A DNA stretch of 64,000 nucleotides from Alloboseaceae bacterium BT-24-1 (GTDB taxonomy: Bacteria; Pseudomonadota; Alphaproteobacteria; Rhizobiales; Beijerinckiaceae), in assembly GCA_025846845.1 (NCBI GenBank), contig JAOYTL010000002.1, positions 62,001-126,000 on the forward strand, written 5' to 3'. This document shows positions 18,119-26,083 of this stretch, piece by piece. The notes under the pieces are model-generated. The model was not told the DNA's origin. It saw only the letters and a program-made list of their open reading frames with translations, and made no database searches. How positions within the stretch are numbered: position 1 is the stretch's first letter; each line of letters begins with the position of its first letter. Position numbers and translations under genes: made by a program.

Positions 18119-18934
18119 ATGCCCAGCCCGCTTCCGCAAACCCTCACCCTCGTCGGTGCCGGCAAGATGGGCGGCGCCATGCTCGAGGGCTGGCTGCGCA
18201 TCGGCGTGAAAGGGGCGGGGATCACGCTGATCGACCCGCATATCTCGGACGAGATGCAGGCCCTCGCTGCCGCCGGGGGCATGAGCGTCAACCCTGCCGC
18301 TCCGGCGCAGGCCGAGGTCGTGGTGCTTGCGACCAAGCCGCAGATGCTCGACACCGCCGCTCCGTCCGTACAGGCCCTGATCGGCCCGAAGACGCTGCTG
18401 ATCTCGATCCTCGCCGGCAAGACCCTCGGCGATCTCTCGGCCCGCCTGCCCAATGCCGGTGCGATCATCCGCGCCATGCCGAACCTGCCGGCCTCGGTCA
18501 AGCGCGGCGTCACCGCTGCTGCCGCAGGCAAGGGCGTGAGCGAAGGACAGCGGCAGCTGGCGGATGCGCTGCTTGCCGGTGTCGGCAAAGTCGAGTGGCT
18601 CTCGGATGAAGGGCTGATCGATGCCGTCACGGCCGTCTCGGGCTCGGGGCCGGCCTATGTCTTCCATATGGTCGAATGCCTCGCAGCGGCTGGCACGGCC
18701 GCCGGTCTGCCGGCCGACCTCGCCGAGCGGCTGGCGCGCGCCACTATCGAAGGCGCAGGCGAGATGCTGTTCCAGTCGCCTTTGCCGCCGGCGACGCTGC
18801 GCCAGAACGTGACCTCGCCCGGGGGCACGACCGCTGCCGCGCTCGAGGTGTTGATGGCCGATAATGGCCTGGCGCCCTTGATGCGACGCGCGGTCGCTGC
18901 CGCCAAACGCCGCGCCGAGGAGCTTTCCGGCTGA
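18119..18934 (+). CDS. proC: pyrroline-5-carboxylate reductase
   Basis: ProC makes proline from pyrroline-5-carboxylate with NAD(P)H. The 271-residue product has the N-terminal Rossmann motif LVGAGKMGGAML, AMPNLPASVKRG, and the C-terminal AVSGSGPAYVFHMVE ... QNVTSPGGTTAAALEVL signature. CGGAGAG precedes the ATG at 18119, which is preferred over the longer ORF start. Confidence 0.96.
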   Translation: MPSPLPQTLTLVGAGKMGGAMLEGWLRIGVKGAGITLIDPHISDEMQALAAAGGMSVNPAAPAQAEVVVLATKPQMLDTAAPSVQALIGPKTLLISILAGKTLGDLSARLPNAGAIIRAMPNLPASVKRGVTAAAAGKGVSEGQRQLADALLAGVGKVEWLSDEGLIDAVTAVSGSGPAYVFHMVECLAAAGTAAGLPADLAERLARATIEGAGEMLFQSPLPPATLRQNVTSPGGTTAAALEVLMADNGLAPLMRRAVAAAKRRAEELSG

Positions 18935-19004
18935 GGCGGCCTTTCAACCAGCCCGCGCAAGGCCTAGCTTCTCTCCTATGAATTCGCGACAGGAGAGATC
19001 CCCG

Positions 19005-19733
19005 ATGGCGCGTAAACCCGTTTTACCCGAAGCCGAAAAGCCCGCTGCGAAGCCCGATCCACGGCGCGCCGTGGTCGACGCTCTGTTCCGCTTGGCCGCG
19101 GCGCAGGGCTGGGACGAGATCGAACTGCCGGCGATCGCCCGCGAAGCCGGGATCAGCCTCGCCGACCTGCGCGGCCTCTTCCCCTCCAAGCTCGCGATCC
19201 TCGGCGGCCTCGGCCGCATCCTCGATGATGCCGTGCTGGCCGGCGGTTCCGACGACCTGGCGGAGGAATCGTACAAGGAGCGCGTTTTCGATCTGGTGAT
19301 GCGCCGGCTCGACGCGCTGGCGCCCTACAAGACCGGCCTGAAGGCCTTGATGCCACATCTGCGGCGCCAACCTTTGGCGCTCGCCGCGCTCGGGCGCAAC
19401 TCCGTGAATTCCTGGCGTTATCTGCTCGCTTCGGCGGGTATCCCGACCGAGGACGATCTCGGCTCCGTCCGGGTCAGGGGCGCGACGCTGCTGATGGCGC
19501 GCGTGCTCGACACCTGGCTGGAGGATGACGAGCCCGAGCTGTCGCGCACCATGGCCAAGCTCGACCGCGAATTGAAGACGGCAGGTCAGATCATGGCGCG
19601 CGTCGAGGACGTCCACCGGTTGACGGCGCCGCTGCGCGGTCTTGCCCGCTCGCTCTGCTCGGGCGTCCGGAGCACGCCGCGGCGCGAGCGCATGCGCGGC
19701 GAGGAAGGCGACGACTACGCCCCGGCGATCTGA
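19005..19733 (+). CDS. TetR-like / COQ9-like protein
   Basis: The 242-residue product has a TetR-type N-terminal HTH (DALFRLAAAQGWDEIELPAIAREAGISLADLRGLFPSKLAIL, about 25-75). Its C-terminal half resembles COQ9-type domains (RVFDLVMRRLDALAPYKTGLKALMP; LNSW-like NSWRYLLASAGI; LLMARVLDTWLEDDEPELSRTMAKLDREL). It could be a DNA-binding regulator or a lipid-binding ubiquinone-related protein. AGGAGAG lies 7 bp before the ATG at 19005. Confidence 0.8.
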   Translation: MARKPVLPEAEKPAAKPDPRRAVVDALFRLAAAQGWDEIELPAIAREAGISLADLRGLFPSKLAILGGLGRILDDAVLAGGSDDLAEESYKERVFDLVMRRLDALAPYKTGLKALMPHLRRQPLALAALGRNSVNSWRYLLASAGIPTEDDLGSVRVRGATLLMARVLDTWLEDDEPELSRTMAKLDRELKTAGQIMARVEDVHRLTAPLRGLARSLCSGVRSTPRRERMRGEEGDDYAPAI

Positions 19734-19810
19734 CTGCAATCACGGATTGCGGCCAACAACCGCTGATTGTGGCTAAATCGTGGCATCGTTAAGCAGGCAT
19801 TAGCCGTTTC

Positions 19811-19838
19811 TTGCGAATGTGGAGAATCACATTCGCAA
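19811..19838 (+). promoter_or_regulatory. perfect inverted repeat upstream of the chemoreceptor gene
   Basis: TTGCGAATGT (19811-19820) and ACATTCGCAA (19829-19838) form a perfect 10-bp dyad with an 8-nt loop GGAGAATC. It ends 10 bp before the receptor ATG and the loop carries a GGAG. It may be an operator or an mRNA hairpin that controls translation. Confidence 0.55.
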
Positions 19839-19848
19839 TGGGGCGGCT

Positions 19849-21819
19849 ATGTCGTTGATGAAGAAGCTTACTGCGCTGTCGATCAGCCGCTCGTTCGGCC
19901 TGGTCGCAATCCTGGCCGCGGTCGTCGCGGTTGCGAGCGTTGCCGTGACACTCCGGCAGGCCCGGATCGACATGCTCGATCTCAAGCGGGCCGAGGTGAA
20001 GAATGCGGTCGAGGCTGCGACCTCCACGGTGAATGCCTATGTGGCGCGCGTCGAAAAGGGCGAGCTCAAGGACGCCGACGCGCAGAAGCTGGCGATCGAC
20101 GCCGTCACCAATGCCCGCTTCGACGATGGCAACTACTTCTTCGTGATCCGCTATGACGGCTTCAATATCGCCCATGCGAGCGCGAAGCTGGTCGGCACCG
20201 ACATGTCGCCGCTCAAGGATTCGACCGGCAAGCTCTTCGTCAAGGAATTGACGGACACCGCACGGACCAAGGGAGCCGGCTTCGTCGACTATCTCTGGGT
20301 GAAGCCCGGCGACAAGGATCCCTCCCTCAAGATCTCCTATGTGATGGGCGTGCCGAAATGGCAGTGGTCGATCGGCGCGGGCATGCATGTCCATGCCGTC
20401 GATGCGTCGTTCTACGGCCTGATCAAGGAGGTTGCGGTCGTGCTGGTGCCGCTGGCGCTGCTGCTGCTCGGCCTCGTCGTCATGCTGAGCCGCCGCGCCT
20501 CGGCGATGCTGCGTGCGCTCGCCGGCAATATGAGCGCGCTCGCCGCCGGCGACCACAAGGCGCCGATCGCCTATCAGGAACGCCAGGACGAGGTCGGCAG
20601 CATGGCTCGCGCGCTCGTCGTCTTCCGTGACGCGGCGCTGATGAAAGAGCAGGTCGAGGCCGAGAAGGCCCAGGCCGAAGCCGATGCCGGCGAGCAGCGC
20701 CGGGCGGCCGACACGCAGCGCAGCCTCAACGAAGCGCAGCGCGGCGAGGAGGCAAAGAAGCAGGCCGTCGTCGTCGACGCGCTCGGCGCCGGGCTCGAGC
20801 GCCTGACCGAGGGCGACCTGACCTACCGCATCGAGGCTTCCTTCAGCGCCGAATACGCCAAGCTCAAGAACGACTTCAATGCGGCGATGGCGCATCTCGA
20901 AGAGACGATGCGGCAGATCGCGACGAACACCGAGAGCATGAAGGCGGGCGCCGGCGAGATCAGCCAGGCGGCCGATGACCTCGCCAGCCGGACCGAGCAG
21001 CAGGCCTCCTCGGTCGAGGAGACCGCGACCGCGCTCGACCAGCTGACCGCGACCGTGCGCCAGACCGCCGAGGGCGCGCGTCAGGCGAGCCTCGCCACCA
21101 GCCAGGTCAAGGGTGAGGCCGAGCAGTCGGGCGAGATCGTCCGCGATGCGGTCGCGGCGATGGGCGGTATCGAGAAATCCGCCGAGGAAATCTCGCAGAT
21201 CGTCGGCGTCATCGATGAGATCGCCTTCCAGACCAACCTGCTGGCGCTCAACGCCTCGGTCGAGGCGGCGCGCGCCGGCGACGCCGGCAAGGGCTTCGCC
21301 GTCGTCGCCTCCGAGGTCCGCGCGCTGGCCCAGCGCTCGGCGGAAGCGGCCAAGGAGATCAAGGGCCTGATCACCGCCTCGTCCATCGAGGTCGAGAAGG
21401 GCGTGGCGCTGGTCGGCCAGACCGGCAGCGCGCTTGGCCGCATGTCGGGCGAGATCACCCGGGTCACCTCGCTGGTCGCCGAGATCGCCTCGGCCGCCCA
21501 GGAGCAGGCGACCGGCCTGCAGGAGGTCAACACCGCGGTCAACGAGATGGACCAGGCGACGCAGCAGAACGCCGCCATGGCCGAGCAGTCGACCGCCGCC
21601 TCGCAGGCGCTGGCCCAGGAAGCCGACAGGCTCGCCGCGCTGGTCGGGCGCTTCCGGCTCGGCGGCGACGTGGTTGCCTTGAAGTCGATGGCGGGCAAGA
21701 TGGCCAAGGCTGCGGCGCCTGCGCCGCGCCCGGCGCGCGCCGCCGCGCCCGTTCAGTCTCATGGCAGCGCCGTGCGCAAGGTCGCCAATGGCGGCGATCG
21801 CGGCTGGGAGGAATTTTGA
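19849..21819 (+). CDS. methyl-accepting chemotaxis protein with Cache domain
   Basis: The 656-residue receptor has a first membrane helix (SFGLVAILAAVVAVASVAV), a periplasmic single-Cache (sCache_2-like) domain (about 45-190) with NYFFVIRYDGFNIAHAS and PKWQWSIGAGMHV, a second helix (VAVVLVPLALLLLGLVVML), HAMP segments, and the signalling tip EIAFQTNLLALNASVEAARAGDAGKGFAVVASEVRAL. The C-terminus GWEEF resembles a CheR-tethering pentapeptide (xWxxF type). The frame is also open from GTG 19819; ATG 19849 is preferred. Its stop overlaps the csaA start. Confidence 0.93.
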   Translation: MSLMKKLTALSISRSFGLVAILAAVVAVASVAVTLRQARIDMLDLKRAEVKNAVEAATSTVNAYVARVEKGELKDADAQKLAIDAVTNARFDDGNYFFVIRYDGFNIAHASAKLVGTDMSPLKDSTGKLFVKELTDTARTKGAGFVDYLWVKPGDKDPSLKISYVMGVPKWQWSIGAGMHVHAVDASFYGLIKEVAVVLVPLALLLLGLVVMLSRRASAMLRALAGNMSALAAGDHKAPIAYQERQDEVGSMARALVVFRDAALMKEQVEAEKAQAEADAGEQRRAADTQRSLNEAQRGEEAKKQAVVVDALGAGLERLTEGDLTYRIEASFSAEYAKLKNDFNAAMAHLEETMRQIATNTESMKAGAGEISQAADDLASRTEQQASSVEETATALDQLTATVRQTAEGARQASLATSQVKGEAEQSGEIVRDAVAAMGGIEKSAEEISQIVGVIDEIAFQTNLLALNASVEAARAGDAGKGFAVVASEVRALAQRSAEAAKEIKGLITASSIEVEKGVALVGQTGSALGRMSGEITRVTSLVAEIASAAQEQATGLQEVNTAVNEMDQATQQNAAMAEQSTAASQALAQEADRLAALVGRFRLGGDVVALKSMAGKMAKAAAPAPRPARAAAPVQSHGSAVRKVANGGDRGWEEF

Positions 21820-22175
21820 GCGAGCCTACGCAGATCGCCGCAGAGATCGGCTTCGATGATTTCCTGAAGGTCGACATCCGTGTCGGCACCATCATCGAGG
21901 CCGCTCCCTTTCCCGAGGCGCGCAAGCCGGCGATCAAGCTGGTGATCGATTTCGGCGGCACGATCGGCCGCAAGAAATCCTCCGCGCAGATCACCAGGCA
22001 CTACCGGCCCGAGGACCTTCCGGGCCGGCAGGTGCTGGCAGTGGTGAATTTCCCGCCGCGCCAGATCGGCAAGTTCATGTCGGAGGTGCTGACCCTCGGC
22101 GTGCCGGACAGTGGCGGCGAGGTCGTGCTGATCGGCCCGTCGCTCGACGTGCCCAAGGGCGGGCGCCTTTTCTGA
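21816..22175 (+). CDS. csaA: CsaA-type tRNA-binding domain protein
   Basis: A 119-residue single-domain protein of the CsaA family (DFLKVDIRVGTIIEAAPFPEARKPAIKLVIDFG; SSAQIT; QVLAVVNFPPRQIG; SEVLTLG). CsaA is a small dimeric chaperone with an OB fold related to the Trbp111 tRNA-binding domain. The start is a TTG overlapping the receptor stop (TTGA), with GGAGGAA directly upstream inside the receptor gene, so the two are translationally coupled. A functional link to chemotaxis is not known. Confidence 0.88.
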   Translation: MSEPTQIAAEIGFDDFLKVDIRVGTIIEAAPFPEARKPAIKLVIDFGGTIGRKKSSAQITRHYRPEDLPGRQVLAVVNFPPRQIGKFMSEVLTLGVPDSGGEVVLIGPSLDVPKGGRLF

Positions 22176-22184
22176 GGCCGCCCG

Positions 22185-23099
22185 TCAGGCGGCCTCGTGC
22201 TGCCGCCAGATCCCGGTCGCCAATGTGGTCGGAGCCGGCTCGACTTCGGCCCAGCGCAGGGGCAACGCGGCCTTGCGCCGCCAGGCGCGCGTCACCTCGA
22301 TGTGCATGAGGCGCTTGGCGCCATCGAGGCCGGCCAGCTCCGGCCCGCCCCAGACGATCTCCGCCATGCCCTGCAGTTGCAGCAGGTCACCCCTCGCGAA
22401 GTCGATGAAGAGCAGAGCTGTCGCCGGCTCGCGCAGCAGGTTGCCGAAGGTGTTGAAATAGCTGTTGCCGGCGAAATCCGGCACCGTCAGCCGATCACCC
22501 TTGATCCGGACAAAGCCCGGCCTGCCGCCGCGATGCGAGATGTCGAGCCCGCTGTCCGAGCCGCTGGCGATGAAGAGCGTGTCCGAGCGCAGGATCAGGT
22601 CGCGGGCCGCGCCATCCAGGCTGGTGAGCTCCTCGGCTGCAGTGCTGGCCGCGGCTGGCGCGAAGGTGTGCTGCCTGAGCTGGATGTACTTGGCGCAGTT
22701 GCCGAAGCTCTGCGTCACGGCGATCCGCAGCCCGTTGCCATCACGCGCGCTGATGATGCCGTTGGCCCGGTTGCGACGGCGGGTACGCAAATCGAGCCCG
22801 AGCAGGCCGATCGGCGCGCCCGCGTTCAGCGCGGCATTGGCCGGATCGTCGGGGCCGGGCAAGGCAGCGATGGCGAGCGCATTCGGCGCCGGGCTGATGA
22901 CGAAGCCTTCCGGCCCGGTGAGTATCGTCGCGATCGGCTTGCCCTGCGCATCTCGTCCGGCTGCAAAAAGGTAGGGCAGCAGCGCGAAGAAGTCGCGATG
23001 CTGGTCGGGCATGAAGTCGCGGATGCCGGCCCCGCGCGAACTCTCGCCGGCGCGTGCCTGCGCCTCCAGCTCGCCTTCGTGGAACGGAGAGGCGTCCAT
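22185..23099 (-). CDS. pyridoxamine 5'-phosphate oxidase-family flavoprotein
   Basis: The 304-residue product has a PNPOx-like split-barrel core (SDTLFIASGSDSGLDISHRGGRPGFVRIKGDRLTVPDFAGNSYFNTFGNLL) preceded by a related N-terminal half. This type is often fused to a ferredoxin reductase; here it stands alone. It probably binds FMN. It is downstream of the GST gene by 4 bp, suggesting a co-transcribed detoxification pair under the divergent LysR gene. Confidence 0.85.
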   Translation of the reverse strand: MDASPFHEGELEAQARAGESSRGAGIRDFMPDQHRDFFALLPYLFAAGRDAQGKPIATILTGPEGFVISPAPNALAIAALPGPDDPANAALNAGAPIGLLGLDLRTRRRNRANGIISARDGNGLRIAVTQSFGNCAKYIQLRQHTFAPAAASTAAEELTSLDGAARDLILRSDTLFIASGSDSGLDISHRGGRPGFVRIKGDRLTVPDFAGNSYFNTFGNLLREPATALLFIDFARGDLLQLQGMAEIVWGGPELAGLDGAKRLMHIEVTRAWRRKAALPLRWAEVEPAPTTLATGIWRQHEAA

Positions 23100-23103
23100 G
23101 GCG

Positions 23104-23730
23104 TCAGCCTTTCACGGGGATGGGCGATGGCGGAATCGGCTTGAAGAAGGGCAGGGCCTCGATACGTGCGATCCAGGCCCGCACTGCCGGATAGGGATCG
23201 AGCGGAATGCCGCCTTCAGGCGCGTGCGCCACATAGGAATAACAGGCGAGGTCGGCGAGGGTCGGGTGTTCGGCGGCGAGGTAGCTGCGGCCAGCGAGAT
23301 GCCCTTCCATGAAGGCGAGCAGCTGGACAGCGATACGCTCGGCCCGTACCGGATCGTCGGGGAAGCCGAACTGCGCGATCATCCGGGCGATCGACGGACC
23401 GTGCATGACCTCGCCGGCGGCGATCGAGAGCCAGCGCTGCACCTGCGCGGCTGCGACCGGCTCGGCCGGAAACCAGTCGCTCTGCGGTGCGTAGCGCTTC
23501 GCCAGATAGACCAGGATCGCATTGCTGTCGGCGAGGGTGAGATCGCCGTCCTGAAGCACAGGGATCTGGCCGAGCGGGTTGAGATCGGTTCGGAACGCCT
23601 CGCTGCGGCGCACATCTGCCGGGGCCGGAACGAAGTCGAAATCAAGCCCGAGCGCGCGCAGCAAGAGCTCGACGCGGTGGGTATGGCCTGACAGGGCGGT
23701 GCCGTGCAGCGTGATCTTGGCTTGGGTCAT
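23104..23730 (-). CDS. glutathione S-transferase
   Basis: A 208-residue cytosolic-type GST: thioredoxin-fold N-terminus (TLHGTALSGHTHRVELLLRALGLDF, cis-Pro in GQIPVLQDGDLTLADSNAILVYLAKRY) and helical C-terminus (HPTLADLACYSYVAHAPEGGI). The ATG at 23730 is used; the ORF has a 7-codon extension. Divergent from a LysR gene and 4 bp before the PNPOx gene. Confidence 0.92.
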   Translation of the reverse strand: MTQAKITLHGTALSGHTHRVELLLRALGLDFDFVPAPADVRRSEAFRTDLNPLGQIPVLQDGDLTLADSNAILVYLAKRYAPQSDWFPAEPVAAAQVQRWLSIAAGEVMHGPSIARMIAQFGFPDDPVRAERIAVQLLAFMEGHLAGRSYLAAEHPTLADLACYSYVAHAPEGGIPLDPYPAVRAWIARIEALPFFKPIPPSPIPVKG

Positions 23731-23801
23731 CCGGGCCTCGCGATTGTGCAAGGCCGACTGTGATTGTTTCAGAAATCGAGCGATAGCTGATAGGTTGGCA
23801 A

Positions 23802-23819
23802 ATCAGAATTCCCTCTGAT
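23802..23819. promoter_or_regulatory. candidate LysR operator between GST and lysR
   Basis: ATCAGA (23802-23807) and TCTGAT (23814-23819) form a perfect 6-bp dyad with a 6-bp spacer, ending 9 bp before the LysR start and about 70 bp before the GST start. Position suits autoregulation and control of the divergent GST operon. Confidence 0.5.
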
Positions 23820-23828
23820 GGAATGATC

Positions 23829-24731
23829 ATGGATCGGCTCGACGAACTCGCCATCTTCGTGGGGATCATCGACACCGGCAGCCTCGCCGGAGCAGCGCGC
23901 CAACTGCGGCGTTCTCGCCCTGCGGTGACACGGGCTCTCGCGGCGCTGGAGGAGCGGGCCGGCGTCAGGTTGATCGCGCGCACCACCCGGCAATTGATGG
24001 CGACCGAGGCGGGGCGGGAACTCGCGGCGTCGGCCCGCAACATCCTTGCCGAATATGACGCCTCGCTCTCCGGCGTGACCGCGGCGCCGATGCGCGGCCT
24101 GATCCGGATCACCGCGCCGCTCGCCTTCGGTCGGCGTCATGTCACGTCGGTCGTCGCCGAGTTCCTCGACTTGCACCAGGAGATCCAGATCGAGCTGGTG
24201 CTGGCCGACCGCAATCTCGACCTGATCGAGGAAGGCCTGCATCTGGCTGTTCGTATCGGCCCGCTGCCGAGCTCGCGATTGGTCGCCCGAAAGGTCGGCG
24301 AGGTCAGGCGCGTGCTGGTCGCGGCGCCCGCCTATCTCGAACGTCGTGGCACGCCGCTGCGGCCGGCCGATCTGGTGGACCACGACACCATCGCCAGCAT
24401 CGCCGCAGGTCAGACAATGCTCTGGCGCTTCGGCGGTGGCGGACGCCAGTCGACCGTAACGGTGACGCCGCGCCTGATCGTCAACGAGGTCGAATCGGCG
24501 TTGATCGCGGCGCGCTCAGGCCGTGGCATTGCGCGCGCCCTGTCCTATCAGGTCGCTCCGGATTTCGAGGCCGGCACGCTGGTACGGGTGATGCGGGAGT
24601 GGGAGCCGCCGGCCGCGCCGGTCCAGCTCGTCGTGCCGAGCGGGCAGCACCTTCAGCCGAAGGTGCGTGCCTTCCTCGACTACGCTGCGGCTCGGCTGCA
24701 GCAGCTGCCGGTGATCAGGCCCGAGTGTTGA
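23829..24731 (+). CDS. LysR-family regulator (divergent from GST)
   Basis: The 300-residue product has an N-terminal winged helix (LDELAIFVGIIDTGSLAGAARQLRRSRPAVTRALAALEERAGVRLIARTTR) and a C-terminal effector domain of the LysR type typical of the single-gene, GST or quinone-linked group. The internal ATG at 23829 gives the standard MDRLDEL start; an ATG two codons earlier is also in frame. Probably controls the GST and PNPOx genes. Confidence 0.92.
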   Translation: MDRLDELAIFVGIIDTGSLAGAARQLRRSRPAVTRALAALEERAGVRLIARTTRQLMATEAGRELAASARNILAEYDASLSGVTAAPMRGLIRITAPLAFGRRHVTSVVAEFLDLHQEIQIELVLADRNLDLIEEGLHLAVRIGPLPSSRLVARKVGEVRRVLVAAPAYLERRGTPLRPADLVDHDTIASIAAGQTMLWRFGGGGRQSTVTVTPRLIVNEVESALIAARSGRGIARALSYQVAPDFEAGTLVRVMREWEPPAAPVQLVVPSGQHLQPKVRAFLDYAAARLQQLPVIRPEC

Positions 24732-24739
24732 GCGGGAAG

Positions 24740-25663
24740 TCAGCGCAGGTTCGCGTGCTTGGCAGCCTCTTCATGGATCCAGCTGCGGAAGGCTGCGATC
24801 CCCGGCCGCTCCGCGACGGCTTCGGGGCAGACGACATAGTATTGGTAGGCGCCGGGCAGCTGCTGCGGGAAGGGGCGGACCAGGCGCCCGGCTTCGAGGT
24901 AGTCACCAATCAGGGCGCTCGTCGCCAGTGCGATGCCTTGCCCCGAGGCGGCAGCCTGCAAGGCAAGGAAGGTGTGCGAGAAGCGCGGGCCATGCTCCGC
25001 ATCGATGTCGTCGACGCCGGCGAAGGCGAACCATTGCCGCCAGGTCACATATTCCGGGATGCCTTCGGCGAGCTCGTGCAGGAGGGTGTGGTGGCGCAAA
25101 TCCGAGGGCTGGCGCAGCGGGCGGGCGGGGTCGTTGAGGAGCGCTGCATTGCAGACGGGGAAAAAGCTCTCCGTCATCAGGAGTTCCGAGCGCAGGCCGG
25201 TATAGGCGCCCTGGCCATAGCGAATTGCGACATCGACATCCTCGCGGGCGAAATCGGTGAGGTGCAGCGAGACCGAGATGCGCACCTCCAGCTCAGGGTG
25301 GCTCTGCTTGAGCGAGCCGAGCCGCGGGATCAGCCAGCTCAGCGCGAAGCTCGGCATGGTGCTGACCGTGATCACATTGGCGGCGTCGGGCCGCAGGGCT
25401 CTGGCTGTGGCCTCGTCGAGCTGGTCGAGCAATTGCGAGATCGCGGTGGCATAGCGCTGGCCGACCGAAGTCAGCGCAACGCCCTTGCTCGGCAAGCGCG
25501 TGAAGAGCGGACGGCGAAGCCAGGCTTCGAGAGTCTTGATCTGCTGGCCGACGGCGCTGGCGGTGACGGCGAGCTCGTCGCCCGCCCGCTCATAGTTGAG
25601 ATGCCGTGCCGCAGCCTCGAAGGCGCGCAGCGCGGTCAGGGGCGGAAGGTGGCGGCGGATCAT
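24740..25663 (-). CDS. GcvA-like LysR-family regulator
   Basis: A 307-residue LysR protein. The N-terminus RRHLPPLTALRAFEAAARHLNYERAGDELAVTASAVGQQIKTLEAWL and the WRQWFAFAG region are typical of the GcvA group. Start ATG 25663 is preferred over the 21-codon longer ORF. It is convergent with the previous LysR gene (8-bp gap) and divergent from the DUF1127 gene, its most likely nearby target. Confidence 0.92.
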   Translation of the reverse strand: MIRRHLPPLTALRAFEAAARHLNYERAGDELAVTASAVGQQIKTLEAWLRRPLFTRLPSKGVALTSVGQRYATAISQLLDQLDEATARALRPDAANVITVSTMPSFALSWLIPRLGSLKQSHPELEVRISVSLHLTDFAREDVDVAIRYGQGAYTGLRSELLMTESFFPVCNAALLNDPARPLRQPSDLRHHTLLHELAEGIPEYVTWRQWFAFAGVDDIDAEHGPRFSHTFLALQAAASGQGIALATSALIGDYLEAGRLVRPFPQQLPGAYQYYVVCPEAVAERPGIAAFRSWIHEEAAKHANLR

Positions 25664-25768
25664 GGCGTGGCCAAGTTCTGCTTGGGCTGAGGCAAAGAAC
25701 TTCTCATTTGCTTCAGAGTGCTGCAACCCCCAAATTCCTGGGCATAGAACTTGTCAAAGGAGGCCGCC

Positions 25769-25993
25769 ATGTCGGCCACGACCGCCACAGAAAATCTTTC
25801 GTTCTCCGTGACGCCGCAGGCGGCGCACGGACTTGCCGGCCTGTTCCTCCGCTTCGAGGACTGGCTCGTGCAGCGGGCCAGCGCACGCACGCTCTACAGC
25901 ATGGACGACCAGGCGCTGTCCGACATCGCCCTGTCGCGCAGCGACGTCGAGCGTGTGAACGACACGGCTCGCAAGGCCCTGTGGCGCCACTAA
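25769..25993 (+). CDS. DUF1127 small protein
   Basis: A 74-residue protein whose C-terminal part (RFEDWLVQRASARTLYSMDDQALSDIALSRSDVE) is a DUF1127 domain. Alphaproteobacterial DUF1127 proteins are small Arg-containing proteins linked to RNA binding and phosphate or carbon stress, and in Brucella some are activated by VtlR. A perfect AAAGGAGG lies 5 bp before the ATG. Confidence 0.88.
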   Translation: MSATTATENLSFSVTPQAAHGLAGLFLRFEDWLVQRASARTLYSMDDQALSDIALSRSDVERVNDTARKALWRH

Positions 25994-26083
25994 GCCTTTC
26001 CGCCATCGATCATGGCCAAGCCGTCTCGATCGCGATGCCGCAACCGGGGCGCATTGGCGTGCGTGCAAGAGATGCGGAGCCGG

